The notes under the pieces are model-generated. The model did not search any database and was not told the origin of the DNA. It worked only from the letters and a program-made list of their open reading frames with translations. A stretch of 64,000 nt of DNA from Carex sylvatica (Eukaryota; Streptophyta; Magnoliopsida; Poales; Cyperaceae), in contig CAXKVR010000336.1 of NCBI GenBank assembly GCA_964058845.1, forward strand, positions 124,001 to 188,000. The letters are read 5' to 3'. This document shows positions 35,968 to 47,690 of this stretch, piece after piece. Position numbers and translations under genes: made by a program. The first letter of the stretch is position 1. The number at the start of each line of letters is the position of its first letter.

Positions 35968-36545
35968 TAGGATTATGTACTATTGGTTTTGTGTTTTGAT
36001 CATGTTTTATTTTATTTTTTTCATTTTCAAAATTCAAATAATTAGTCTGAACTTCTCAATACGATATTCATATGAAAATGTGTTTGGAAATCAAATTTTA
36101 TATATTTCTTAGAATTATTTTACTATTTTTAAGATAGTTACAAAATTAATATTTTGAATGGTCTAAAATCTTCTGTGAACTGTGATTTTGTGGAATTCGG
36201 ATCCTTCCCGATACTATAAAGGGAATTATTTTAAAATCAGTGGATCCACACTGTTCTTTTAACTTTGCACGAATCTCAAAGCACATAATACTAGACCTTG
36301 TGCTATCCCGAATAGGCATCATTTTTGAGTTAATCCGATACCGTAAAGTAGTGGAGCTCATCTCGCCTTACACATATCTAAGAGGGTGCCTATCTAAAAA
36401 CAAAAAGTTTCCTAAATAAGAAAAATGAATTTGGTCTCCAAGACTCCAACCACATTTTAATACAACATATATGTTAAGCGGTTCAGATTGATTGTTTGGA
36501 TTTTAAAACAGAGATAAAAATATGAAACATCCTCGGAGCATTAAA
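35968..36545. mobile_element. Hairpin MITE family A, copy 4, split by another MITE
   Basis: Left arm 35968 to about 36175 has GTGTTTGGAAATCAAATTTT; right arm about 36400-36545 has the complement word TTTGGTCTCCA and AAGCGGTTCAGATTGA. The loop region is replaced by a family B MITE (about 36186-36372). The outermost ends are not sharply defined. Confidence 0.6.
36186..36372. mobile_element. MITE family B, copy 1, nested in family A copy 4
   Basis: Left end GGAATTCGGATCCTTCCC then GATACTATAAAG; right end is complementary (CTTTA/CCGATACCG words). The core GTTCTTTTAACTTTGCACGA, then ATCTCAAAGCA, is shared with the copies at 49094-49280 and about 58190-58365. Confidence 0.6.
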
Positions 36546-36939
36546 TCAATAACGTATTTCAACCCTACTCAATTATTACTAATAATAAATTAAACTGTTG
36601 TTAATAAATCTCAGCATAAAAATAATTAACTTAGGGGACAAATATGGGTGCAATAAAACAAGGATCATGATAACAATCTCCGCAAAAAAAACCCCGCACA
36701 AACTGTCAAAAATATCATGGGGGAACCGCTCAGTCATTAATAAGCGTTTCGTAAATTGTTAGTATTTAACTTGAAGCATCAAAATATTTATCTTGAATTT
36801 GCAAAGTATTAACCCTTATGCAATGATCTCTATTTATGAAAGAATAAATCAATCCATCAATTGTCTCCGCACAATTTTTTTTTTTTTTTAATCGTCTCCG
36901 CACAACTGGGGACCATTAAATAAACAATCCCCTCACCCA
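36546..36939. other. Intergenic spacer, nothing seen
   Basis: AT-rich with poly(T) and no frame or repeat border I can define. Confidence 0.4.
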
Positions 36940-37420
36940 ATGATAAATGCTTCTCAGACATAATGATAAATATTTTATGTTATATAGATAATACTTTTTG
37001 TTACATGGATAAATACTTCTCAGACATAACTGTAACTTTTAGTAAAACATCAATGATAAATACTTCTCAAGCATAATAATAAATACTTTATGTTACATAG
37101 ATAAGTACTTTATATTACATGGATAAATACTTCTCAGACATAATTGCAACTCTCAATAAAATATCAATAATAATTATTTCTCAGACATAATGATAAATAT
37201 TTTATGTTATATGGATAAATACTTTATGTTACATGGATAAATACTTCACAGACATAGCTGCAACTTTTAGTAAAACATCAATGATAAATACTTCTCAAGC
37301 ATAATGATAAATACTTTATGTTATATGGATAAGTATTTATGTTATATGGATAAATACTTTATGTTACATGGATAAATACTTTATGTTACATGGATAAATA
37401 CTTTATGTTAGCGGGAATTG
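36940..37420. repeat. Imperfect tandem array of GATAAATACTT words
   Basis: GATAAATACTT, TTCTCAGACATAA, TTTATGTTACATG and TTTTAGTAAAACATCAAT alternate in irregular units of about 20-45 nt over nearly 500 nt. The order of words repeats imperfectly (for example TTTTAGTAAAACATCAATGA at about 37036 and 37265). Related words are at 14190-14890. There are no unique spacers, so it is not a CRISPR array. Confidence 0.75.
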
Positions 37421-37970
37421 TTATTAAAGAAAAATATAATTAATGCATGGATTGTTATTTTAGGACAGTATAATTAATGCGAGAATTATTATTAGAGGAC
37501 AGCATAATTAATGCGAAAATTATTATTAAATGACAGTCTAATTTAATGCGGGGATAAATGAAAATTCTTAGCGGAATAAATGAGAGGATAAAAGCTTTTA
37601 AGGAAGTTAATATTGAGAAGAGAGAGTGCGGAAAAAAAGAGAGACATGGATGAAAAAATTAGTATAATTATTCATAAAACAAATATGGGTGCAATAATAA
37701 TTTTTTGAAAAATAAAAAAGCGTGAATTTAGTGACCACTTACAAATTTTACCGAAAAAAGTATCAATGAAACAATTGACAGAGACATTTTAACGTTTTCT
37801 ACAAGGGGGTCAATAAGTGCTTAACTAGCCCCACCAATTTGCTAAATGTTAATTCGTTAAGATAACAAGGTGGTGCATCTCACCACCGTCCAATCGCCTT
37901 CACCCGTCCATCTTCCACCGTCCGCTGTACGTCAGCTTGTCTCGGAGACGCTGTCCGCCTAACCTTCCCA

Positions 37971-37976
37971 CACGTG
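37971..37976. promoter_or_regulatory. G-box upstream of GIGANTEA
   Basis: CACGTG within CCACACGTGTCC, about 350 bp before the presumed GIGANTEA leader. G-boxes bind bHLH and bZIP factors such as PIFs. Functional use is inference. Confidence 0.4.
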
Positions 37977-38315
37977 TCCTCTGTGAAACCAGGGCCATTT
38001 TCGTCATTCTACCTCATGTATCATGTATGTTCGATGATGATGATGATGATGATGTTTCCATGCGGAAAGCATAAAAAAAGTAGAAAGTTTACTGTTTCCG
38101 GAGCACAATTGACGAAAACACCTGAAAGCAATTGAGAATGGACGGTTCTGTGAACCGGGATCAGGGAATGAGATACGGATGCCAAAAATATCAAGGCCAC
38201 ATCAGCAAGAGGGAGATCAGAAGCAAGAAGCATAGCCTTCCAAACGAGCACCCCGGATCGACCAAAGTATCTCTCTCGCTCTCCACCCATATTATTTCTT
38301 CACATAAAATTAAAT

Positions 38316-38352
38316 AAAAATCTTCTCTCTCTTTCTCTCTCCGAAAAAATCT
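38316..38352 (+). promoter_or_regulatory. Two CCA1-type binding motifs near the GIGANTEA transcription start
   Basis: AAAAATCT occurs at 38316-38323 and 38345-38352, 29 bp apart, in or next to a CT-rich leader. This is the CCA1 binding site sequence. Arabidopsis GIGANTEA is repressed by CCA1/LHY, mainly through evening elements. No perfect evening element (AAAATATCT) was seen within 1 kb of the leader; AAAATATCA at about 38185 is one mismatch off. Confidence 0.4.
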
Positions 38353-38873
38353 CCTCTCCTCTCCTCTCTCTTCGTCTTTCTCACTCTAGAATTAGGGTAG
38401 CTTAGAAAATCTACCTGCTTGTCGAGGGTCTGATCTAGGTAATGCCTGATTTATGAATCCAAATCTAAAACTATGGACGTCAAAAAATTTATTGCTGGTT
38501 TTGATGATGTTTTTGTCAATTCGCGGTTTTTTTAAAATATATTTCCTTTTTTTTGCGGGATATTTTTGGAGCGTTCTGTTTTCTGCTCGATTTGAAAGAA
38601 AAAAAAAAAAACTGTAAAATTTGGTGACAACTTTTCCAATTTTGGATGAGTGTTATTTTAGGATTTAGCTGAAAGTATGGTGGTTACGTCACTTGTACTG
38701 GAGAAGTCTGTTACAGTTAGAAGCAAAATTTGAATCTAAATGTTCATTGGTTGTGTTTACTTGTGACTTGTCATTGCAGTGTTGAATAATTTAGAAAGCT
38801 CAGAGATGGGTTAAAACGGAAGCGTCAACTTTTCCAACTTTTACCAATATTAGCGGTATAGAGCAAATAATTG

Positions 38874-38945
38874 ATGAGGCGGATGAAACTGAGTTTCTTT
38901 TATCTAGATAATAGATCGCAATTTCTAAATTGGGCTGTCTCTTGA
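38874..38945 (+). other. Possible upstream ORFs in the GIGANTEA leader
   Basis: If the leader exon beginning after the AG at 38778-38779 is kept, the mRNA holds a start-stop-like ORF at 38806-38814 (ATG GGT TAA) and a 23-codon ORF at 38874-38945, both ending before the GIGANTEA ATG at 38974. Leader splicing was not determined, so this is conditional. Confidence 0.35.
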
Positions 38946-38973
38946 GGTAAAACAGGTCAAAACTTAGAATATT

Positions 38974-41900
38974 ATGTCTGAATCGAATGAGAAATGGATA
39001 GATGGCCTCCAGTATTCGTCCCTTTTTTGGCCCTCGCCACAAGATGAAACTCAGAGACAGGTACAATTAATTTCCTATTTTGTTTTCACTAGTGTCTTTA
39101 TTTATTTGCTACTTTACTGTGCTTGATTTAGTACCGGTTGAGTCTAGTACTGGCATGAACCAAACTTTAGTTAACAGCACTTGTCCGAATGGTAGCCCTT
39201 GATTGAACCTGATGTCCTGATGTGCCCTGATGGTATCATGCATTATTTTTAACTATATTATATCTCAAGTGATTTAGTATAATTTTATATTCATGTTTTG
39301 AAATAGAAACTTAATATGAGTTCAGGATTTTGGTAATTTAATTTCAATTTTGGTAATTTTGTGAAGGCACAAATTTTGGCTTATGTGGAGTATTTTGGCC
39401 AGTTCACCTCGGACCAATTTCCAGATGATATAGCTCAGGTAGATAACCTTGTCAGACTTTTTCTGGATTTTTCCCTATATAAGCTGTTGGCGAAGTTTGT
39501 TATTTTTTTCTTTTCTTTCTTTCTCTATTTATCAGCCTGATCCATCTCATAAGAAGATGTTGTATATTTATTGTCATTTATCATTACTCTATTCGGAATA
39601 GAAAAACCAAGTAGGAAAATTCTGACATTTTTGGGTGTTTTTTTACACAGCTAATTCAGAGCTACTATCCATCTAAAGAGAGACGCCTGATAGATGAAGT
39701 TCTAGGTAGATTGAATTTTGTATGATTTCTAAATAAAAACCCTCTTGCAAAAGATCTCCAGAGGATTAATTTTTTTATTTTGTGAACAAAACAGCTACAT
39801 TTGTTCTTCACCATCCTGAGCATGGCCATGCTATCACACATCCCATTCTTTCAAGAATAATTGATGGAACGTTGACTTATGACCGTAATGGCGCTCCATT
39901 TAACTCTTTCATTGCTCTTTTCAGCCAAACAACTGAGGTAACTATTGGTAATGGGATAATTCTAAATCATTTATATTTTCTTAAAACTTGACAATTTTGC
40001 CTTCAGGATTCTCCTTTACCTAAGTGTATAGTGAGCTGAAACCAAGCTTAACTGAAATTGTATGACATCAGAGATTTCAATGGACTTCTTACCAGTTTTT
40101 GCATTTTTTATTTTGCCCTAGCCTGTATTAGTCATCTTTACCAAAGCCTAACTGCATTTCAGTGTCGGGTTCTTACCTTGCATAGTGGTTTGATTACATT
40201 CCTATTGAAGATTTAAGGGTAGTTTTGTCAGTTTCTGCTACCCTCCACAACTTCTTAAAAGAAATGCAGTGTCATATGTGAGGACTTAGTTTTAACCCAA
40301 AGATGTGAATTTAATTTAAAAGATTTTGCATTTTTGGGCCATTAATGTGAAGTTGCAATTTGGGTGGAGCAAATGACTGTTGGAGATGTATACATGAAAT
40401 TGATCCAATTTTTTTATAATTTTGTGTAGCGTCGAAATTATACAAATGTTAGGGGATGTATTTGCTTCACGGTAAAGCACTGGGAAAACTTGCAAAAAAA
40501 CTTATAATTATTCATGACAAAACCTTCCTTTAATTTCAGAAAGAGTACTCAGAGCAGTGGGCTCTGGCATGTGGAGAGATCTTGCGGGTTTTGACTCACT
40601 ACAATCGGCCAATTTACAAAACCGAACATCAAAACAGTGATGAAGGGGAGAGCAGCACCAGTAGTTCTAACCATGCCTCTACAAGCGGTTCAAAAGGAAA
40701 AGAAACTGACCAATCTTCTCCCAGTGAAAATGAAAGAAAGCCCTTCCGGCCTTTGTCTCCTTGGATCACAGATATACTGCTAGCTGCACCTCTTGGCATC
40801 AGAAGCGACTATTTCCGATGGTACGTCAGCGTAAACATGCAAAAAAGGGATAAATATATAAATTACTTGTTGGTGGTGAAATGTTGGATCATCAAACTTT
40901 GTATTGATTTTGTAAAAGTTTTATGTTATATTGCACTGTTTTGAAAGAAGCTTCTTTGTGGGATCAGGTGTGGCGGGGTCATGGGGAAATATGCTGCTGG
41001 AGGGGAATTAAAGCCTCCAACGACAGGTTAGTTTTTTTTTTTTTCTTTCTTTCTTTCTGTTTTCTTACAGCAAGGAACAAGATTGTCTAAGCAGTAGTTT
41101 TGGTATTGGTATTTGTTTGATTTGTAACAGTTTGCCTTTTTGTATGTTGCACTGCAACATTTTTAATGAGTTTTCAGTACTGTATCTGTACCAGTGTAAT
41201 AGTATTTGCTATCTGAATCAATCGAGAAAGCCCAGTAGAATCACAGATACCTGAATGACCCCAACTTAACACCAAGCTACAACCCAAACTGATCTGAACC
41301 TAATTCTGCATGACTCAACAACACACCAATGACTATGAGACCTGAAAACTCAGCTGTGTCTCCTAGTCGTTTTTTCTTGTACTACCTGAATTGTTTTCAG
41401 AAATTAGCCCAAACCTGGAGGTCACATGAATGTAGTGATCTCGGCCCGGAATAAAACCATCTTAAGACAGGATTTAACCTGACCTAAAGCTGTCCAAACC
41501 CCCAAATTAACCGTTACACAACAGTTTACTTGAATCTGTTCAAATCTTCATGTTACTGGAACCCCAAAATTTCGGACTAAATATTATTTTTGCAATATCA
41601 GCTTGTAGCCGTGGGTCAGGGAAGCATCCCCAGTTGATGCCGTCAACTCCAAGATGGGCAGTGGCAAATGGTGCTGGAGTAATTTTAAGTGTATGTGATG
41701 AGGAGGTGGCTCGATACGAAACTGCAAATCTGACAGCAGCTGCTGTTCCAGCACTTCTACTTCCACCCCCCACAACTCCTTTGGACGAGCATCTTGTGGC
41801 AGGGTTGCCTCCTCTTGAGCCATATGCTCGCTTATTTCATAGGTCAGTATACCTACACATTCTAGGATATGGATGTTTGACGGCCTTTATAGTTGTTTTT

Positions 41901-44900
41901 TTTACTAGTATTTTTTAGTTATGTTTTCTTGTAAATTGTCTTATTCTATGTCTCTAATCTGACAGATATTATGCGATTGCTACTCCAAGCGCAACACAGA
42001 GGCTACTGCTTGGGCTCCTTGAGGCTCCCCCTTCATGGGCCCCAGACGCTCTTGATGCAGCTGTGCAACTTGTTGAACTCCTCAGAGCAGCTGAAGATTA
42101 TGCGAATGGCATGAGGGTATGGCATGATTCTCAAAACTTTTTGTAGTTCTTCTATTGCACTTGTAAAATGTGTTATTCTGGTCTGGATTTTTATGACTGT
42201 TCGATTTACATTATGTGTATGAACCAACTTTCTAGGATTTAGAAGAAAAATTCTGAAAATCTCTCTATGAGTGCCCCATGGCAATAATTTCGTGCTCTTT
42301 TTCCTAAATTCTAATAACCCATGTTACCTTACTGGAACCAGATTTTTGTCTTGGCCAAGCTAGCACTCTCAAAGGTCATCATACCCTGACTAAAGTTTAT
42401 ATTATTGTATTTTTCTCCAGTTGCCAAGAAACTGGATGCATTTGCATTTTCTACGTGCGATTGGGACTGCAATGTCAATGAGATCTGGCATTGCCGCAGA
42501 TGCTGCTGCTGCTCTCCTTTTCCGTATTCTTTCTCAGCCAACCTTGCTATTCCCTCCCCTGAGGCTTGCCGAAGGCATTGAGGTGCAGCATGAACCACTA
42601 GGCGGTTATATTTCATCTTACAGAAAGCAGGTAAGAAGGATGCTGACGATTAATTTTAAATTGTAATTTTTCATTTATTCTTCTGTCACATTGCTGGTTA
42701 CTTCAGAGGGCTTGTCAGATTTAGCTAATAATTGCAATTAACACCCAGCCTTGTAATATTTCTTTGTACCTGCTGAATTTTTTTTTTTCAAAAAAAAAAG
42801 CTTAGTTGAGTAGGAGATAACTTAGTGATTCTACCTTAACTCTGATGTCAATAATCACTTCCTACAAATTAGTAACTTGCAATCTAAAATCAGCTCTTCT
42901 CTTTGCTTATTTTTTTTCTATTCAAACTCAGAGGTTAAATACTGTTAAATGCAAGGGCCACATTGTTGATAATTAGTGGTCCTACATCCCAACACGTATC
43001 AAGTATGAGAAATGTAAATGTCGATTTAGGTTAACAAGAAGAAAACATACGGGAATAAGCCTATACTTAACTAGTACCTCTTGATGTCAATTTAATCTGA
43101 ACAGCTAGAAGTTCCAGCATCAGAAGCCACAATTGACTCCACGGCACATGGTATAGCCTCCTTGCTATGTGCACATGGCCCTGAAGTTGAATGGCGAATT
43201 TGCACGATATGGGAAGCTGCTTATGGCCTTCTCCCTCTCAGTTCCTCTGCAATTGACTTACCAGAAATTATAGTGGCAACTCCACTTCAACCTCCCACTC
43301 TTTCCTGGAGCCTTTATTTACCACTTTTAAAAGTGTTGGAGTACCTTCCGCGTGGTAGCCCGTCAGAAGCATGTCTCATAAGAATCTTTGTGGCAACGGT
43401 TGAAGCCATACTCAGACGTACCTTCCCAATAGAAACCTCCAGAGAACACTCTACAAAGTCGAAGGGGAGCATGCGGTCATCCACCAAGAATCTAGCTGCA
43501 TCTGAGCTTCGTACCATGATCCATTCTCTGTTTCTAGAGTCGTGTGCTTCTATGGATCTTGCTTCTAGATTATTATTTGTTGTGTTGACCGTCTCTGTCA
43601 GTCATGAGACGTTGCCTGGGGGGAGCAAAAAACCAACTGGAGTTGATTTCGATTCCTCTGATGAATCTGCCAATGGGTTGAATTTAAATAATGGGACCTC
43701 ACTGGCTAGAAGCAGAAACAAGAAGAGGCATGGTCCTGTTGCCACTTTTGATTCCTATGTTCTTGCAGCAGTTTTTGCACTCTCTTGTGAACTTCAGCTC
43801 TTTCCTCTGATTTCCAAAAATGGAAACCATTTAAATTCTAAAACTTCTGTAAATGTTACAAAATCTGGAAATGGGAAGAACGGAATTACTGGAAATGGGA
43901 AGAATGGAATTACTGGAAATGGGAAGAATGGAATTATTGGAAATGGGAAGAATGGAATTACCGCAGAGCTACAAACCAGCATTGGCTGTGCAATAATGCA
44001 TACACGTCGAATGCTAGGGATTCTTGAGGCCCTTTTCTCATTGAAACCCTCATCAGTCGGTACCTCATGGAGCTATAGTTCTGATGAGATAGTAGCTGCA
44101 GCCATGGTTGCAGCCCATGTGTCAGAACTGTTTCGCAGGTCGAAAGCATGCATGAATGCCTTGTCAAGCTTAATGCAGTGCAAATGGGATCCTGAGATTT
44201 CTACCAGATCATCTTCTCTCTACCATTTAATCGACCTACATGGAAAAACAGTTTCCTCCATTGTAAATAAGGTCGAGCCACTTGAAGCAACCTTAGTTCT
44301 GGCACCGCTGAAAAGAAAAGATCCATCATGCACCGAATCTAGGCATAGAAGTGATAGTTTGCTAGGAGAAGAGGACACAGCCACCTCGTCAGAGCGCAAG
44401 GGGAATTGCCCAGCGGCATTCTTGCAATGCAATGATGCGGCAAGCACATCAGGAAAGGCGATATCAAGCCTACCAATGGAGGCATCAGATCTGGCTAACT
44501 TCCTGACAATGGATAGAAACGGGGGTTACAATTGTCGGTCCCTGGCTTTCTTGAGATCTATTCTAGCTGAGAAACAGGAGCTATGCTTTTCTGTGGTTTC
44601 CCTGTTGTGGCACAAATTGATTGCAGCTCCTGAAACAAAAATGTGTGCTGAGAGTACATCAGCGCACCAGGGTTGGAGGAAGGTAGCATTTAACTTTTTG
44701 TCCTTTCCTAATTGGGAAATACTCTTCTTTGCACCAACCAATTGGTACAATTGGGTAGCTTTGTTAGGATACCTGCCAATTGTGGATATACTTTACTACT
44801 GTTTGTCTAGTCAACTGTATATGGTGTACCTATGCATAAAGTACAGTATTGATCTCGGTTTATTATATTGTAGCTTTAGTTACTATTATAAAGTTGTATT

Positions 44901-46779
44901 AGTTTCATACTGTACAAGTAATAATACGAGTTGTATTAACTTACAGTTAAAATGATGAATTGGTTAGGTGGTAGATGCAATATGTGACGTTGTTTCAGCT
45001 TCACCAGCAAAAGCATCAACAGCTATTGTTTTACAGGTCAAGATTTTGTCTTTAACTTTCTATTTAAACATTTACATATGAATGGCCTGGTACGTTACCT
45101 AGAAATTAAGTCGATCATTGCCTGTCATTTTTATATGAACCCACACCATACCTTCTAAACTGAACCTGGGAGGTTGAGAATTTATGGTCAGACCACACTT
45201 GTAGCAGACCTTTCATGACATAACAAACTGGCTGTATGTACCAATTCTTCAATTGCACATTCTTTTTTTGTGATGAAAGTGATTTTTATTAATCATTGGT
45301 TTGCATTGTTTTAGGGAAATCATAAAGCACATAACAAAATACAAAGTGTTTTTAGGAAAAGGAAAAAAACAACAACCTAGAAGCCGCCCCATAAACCACT
45401 AGCTAGACCCATGACCATAATAACCCTAAACACTAGTTGTGCATTTCTATATGAAATTCTGTTACTTCATTAATTATATACCTATTAACAGTTATACATT
45501 TTCCTTAGAATCTCTTCTAAGAAGTTATCTTTTTATAAACTGAAACCAAACCAAAATGTGAAATATTATGAACTCAATAATCATAATCTCTCTTCATCAT
45601 AAAGATACCAATATTTTCAGTTACTTTTCTTGATTGCATGTGTGCCATAGGCAGAGAAAGACCTACAGCCATGGATAGCGAGGGATGATGAGCAGGGTCA
45701 GAGCATGTGGCGGGTCAACCAACGGATAGTTAAATTAATTGTTGAGCTGATGAGAATTCCCGACAGTCCAGAGGCGTTGATCATTCTAGCAAGTGCTTCA
45801 GATCTCCTACTTCGGGCCACTGACGGGATGCTGGTAGATGGTGAAGCATGCACTCTCCCTCAATTAGAGGTAAAGTGAAGTTCCGGGAGATGTTGGTGAA
45901 AGAAAACCATAAAAATTTAAGTGCAATGCAAAAATGAATTACATGAATGGAGAAGGCTCACGAGTCGAATGTCCATTTTTTTGCTTATGGGGCTTAAACC
46001 CATGGTTTTTTGGAAGGCATTCTTGTAATTCACTACTTGAGTTACACGTTCATTTGCAAAATATATAATATTTGTAAAGGTAACATAGTGAGTGTAACTG
46101 TGTAAGGTATATGAAGATAATTTGTACTTGTGCAGGGTTGAATTGTATTTGATACCTTTTCTTCCTTTTAAATGAGTCCAGATGCAATTTTCTAATTTAT
46201 AAAGTAGTATTACATTTTCTGTACTAATTAAGTGCCTTGTGAGCAGTTATTAGAAGTGACGGCTCGAGCAGTGCATCTTGTGGTAGAATGGGGGGAAGCT
46301 GGTATAGCTGTTGCTGATGGTCTCTCCAATCTGTTAAAGGTAAGTCATTAGCCTTTACATAATAGCATTTAAGCCTCCACTTGCCTTTTAGGTAGCAGGG
46401 ATTAAGCAATTAAGCTCTGGGGATGGGCAAAATTAGCCAATTAGATATAAAGAACAGTTGTGAGTTAGCTTTCTTTTATATGATGATGCAGTGTCGTCTG
46501 TCAGCCACGATACGGTGCCTTTCACACCCCAGTGCACATGTTCGTGCTCTTAGTATGTCACTTATCCGTGACATTATGCATAAAGGTCCCGTGAAAACCG
46601 GGAAATTACGTAATGGAAATGGCATAAATGGGTCGTCTTCATACAAATGCCTTGTCATCAATTGGCAAAAGGATATTGAGAGGTGCATTGATTGGGAGGC
46701 ACGTAGCAGACGAGCCACTGGGTTGACACTCTCATTCCTTGATGAAGCTGCTAAGCAATTAGGGTTTTTTCTAGGTTAA
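38974..46779 (+). CDS. GI: GIGANTEA, circadian clock and photoperiod protein
   Basis: Fourteen coding exons: 38974-39060, 39367-39438, 39651-39705, 39795-39937, 40540-40820, 40968-41026, 41602-41842, 41966-42116, 42421-42630, 43105-44682, 44968-45036, 45651-45869, 46247-46339, 46492-46779. All borders are GT/AG and in frame, giving 1181 residues (Arabidopsis GI has 1173). Landmarks: KWIDGLQYSSLFWPSPQD at the start, LSPWITDILLAAPLGIRSDY, SGKHPQLMPSTPRWAVANGA, PRNWMHLHFLRAIGTAMSM and RCLSHPSAHVRALS. GI is a plant-specific nuclear and cytosolic protein with no catalytic motif; it stabilises ZEITLUPE, works with FKF1 on CDFs and so times CONSTANS and flowering. Odd feature: four 24-bp units at 43867-43962 in the large exon. 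A leader exon probably ends at the donor 38439. The gene looks intact. Confidence 0.97.
43867..43962 (+). repeat. In-frame 24-bp minisatellite in GIGANTEA exon 10
   Basis: Four head-to-tail units at 43867, 43891, 43915 and 43939 (GGAAATGGGAAGAATGGAAT core) encode GNGKNGIT four times with only one residue varying. The units differ by one or two bases. They sit in a variable hydrophilic part of the protein, between ELQLFPL and the conserved AELQTSIGCAI segment. Confidence 0.95.
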
Positions 46780-47340
46780 ATTTAATTTCTGCCATTGTAT
46801 GCAAAGTTGTGTAGTAAACTTCCATCAGCTAATTATCTTGGCGAAACATCAAGTATTTGTTGTAAGAGTTTAATTTTAATTGTTGATGTTGTGAGAGGTA
46901 AGAATTAGACCTAATTGTGTGGACAAGGTAGGTGCAAAGGCGTGGTCCTTCCTTTTGTAGATACCACTTATGAAGCCACTTTTTATTCTTATTGAATAAA
47001 AAATACTTTGAAATAATACGATATTAATTTGGTGAAACAATAATGAACCAACTCAAGGTCTATATATATATCACTTCCATTTGTGCAAAGTGCATAGTGC
47101 AAACACATCATAAAAGGATTCAGTATTAAATCCTACAGCGTACACTTCATACGATTGAAAAGGATTATAATGAAAATAATGACAACAGCGTCTCTGATAC
47201 CCAAAAGAAAATGGTGTTGAAAAGGAAAATGAAATTCGGTAGTACAAAAGCTGTTGGGGCATCAAAAAGACGATGCAAAAGAAAGAACATAACAATGAGA
47301 AAAATAGCCGGGCTACAACGAAAAACGTAACGTGCCGTAT
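46780..47340. other. GIGANTEA 3' flank
   Basis: Contains the likely 3' UTR; AATAAA at about 46995-47000 (TTGAATAAAAAA) is a good poly(A) signal candidate about 220 nt after the stop. The 90-codon minus-strand frame at 47071-47343 shows no family resemblance. Confidence 0.45.
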
Positions 47341-47369
47341 CACAGATTGTGATTAAAATTTATTTTCAG

Positions 47370-47670
47370 GATAATGTCACGTGACTAAAATGGAGGACAA
47401 TTACGTCGTGTGAATAGTGATCACATGTGACGTGATTGATCGTGTTTATTTATTGTTTTCAAATTTTAAGTTAGTTCAAAGAAAATAATAATAAAATATA
47501 CTAAAATATAAAAACTATTATCAACTAAATTATAATTAAGAAATAATATTGAAAAATTAGTCACGTGACATGACTGAGTTAATTTACGTGATGTGATATG
47601 GTGTGACGTAACATGACTAAGATAGTAGAAGACAGTTATGTCATGTGATTGACACACGTGACATAACTGG
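47370..47670. repeat. Cluster of CACGTGAC palindromes
   Basis: GTCACGTGAC, a perfect 10-bp palindrome, occurs at about 47377 and 47561. CACATGTGACGTGA, ACGTGATGTGA and ACACGTGAC variants lie between and after. At 47633-47669 a 37-nt near-perfect hairpin starts CAGTTATGTCATGTG and ends CACGTGACATAACTG. The whole could be a decayed inverted-repeat element or a dense set of G-box/E-box sites. Confidence 0.6.
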
Positions 47671-47690
47671 TAACGATATAATATGGATGT

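Noticed and set aside
36940..37420. CRISPR-like array of short repeats
   Set aside because: No fixed repeat length and no unique spacers; plant nuclear context.
38021..38290. 89-codon minus-strand frame upstream of GIGANTEA
   Set aside because: Falls in the GIGANTEA promoter and contains a GAT microsatellite; no family match.
41540..41918. Minus-strand frames opposite GIGANTEA exon 7
   Set aside because: Shadows of a real coding exon.
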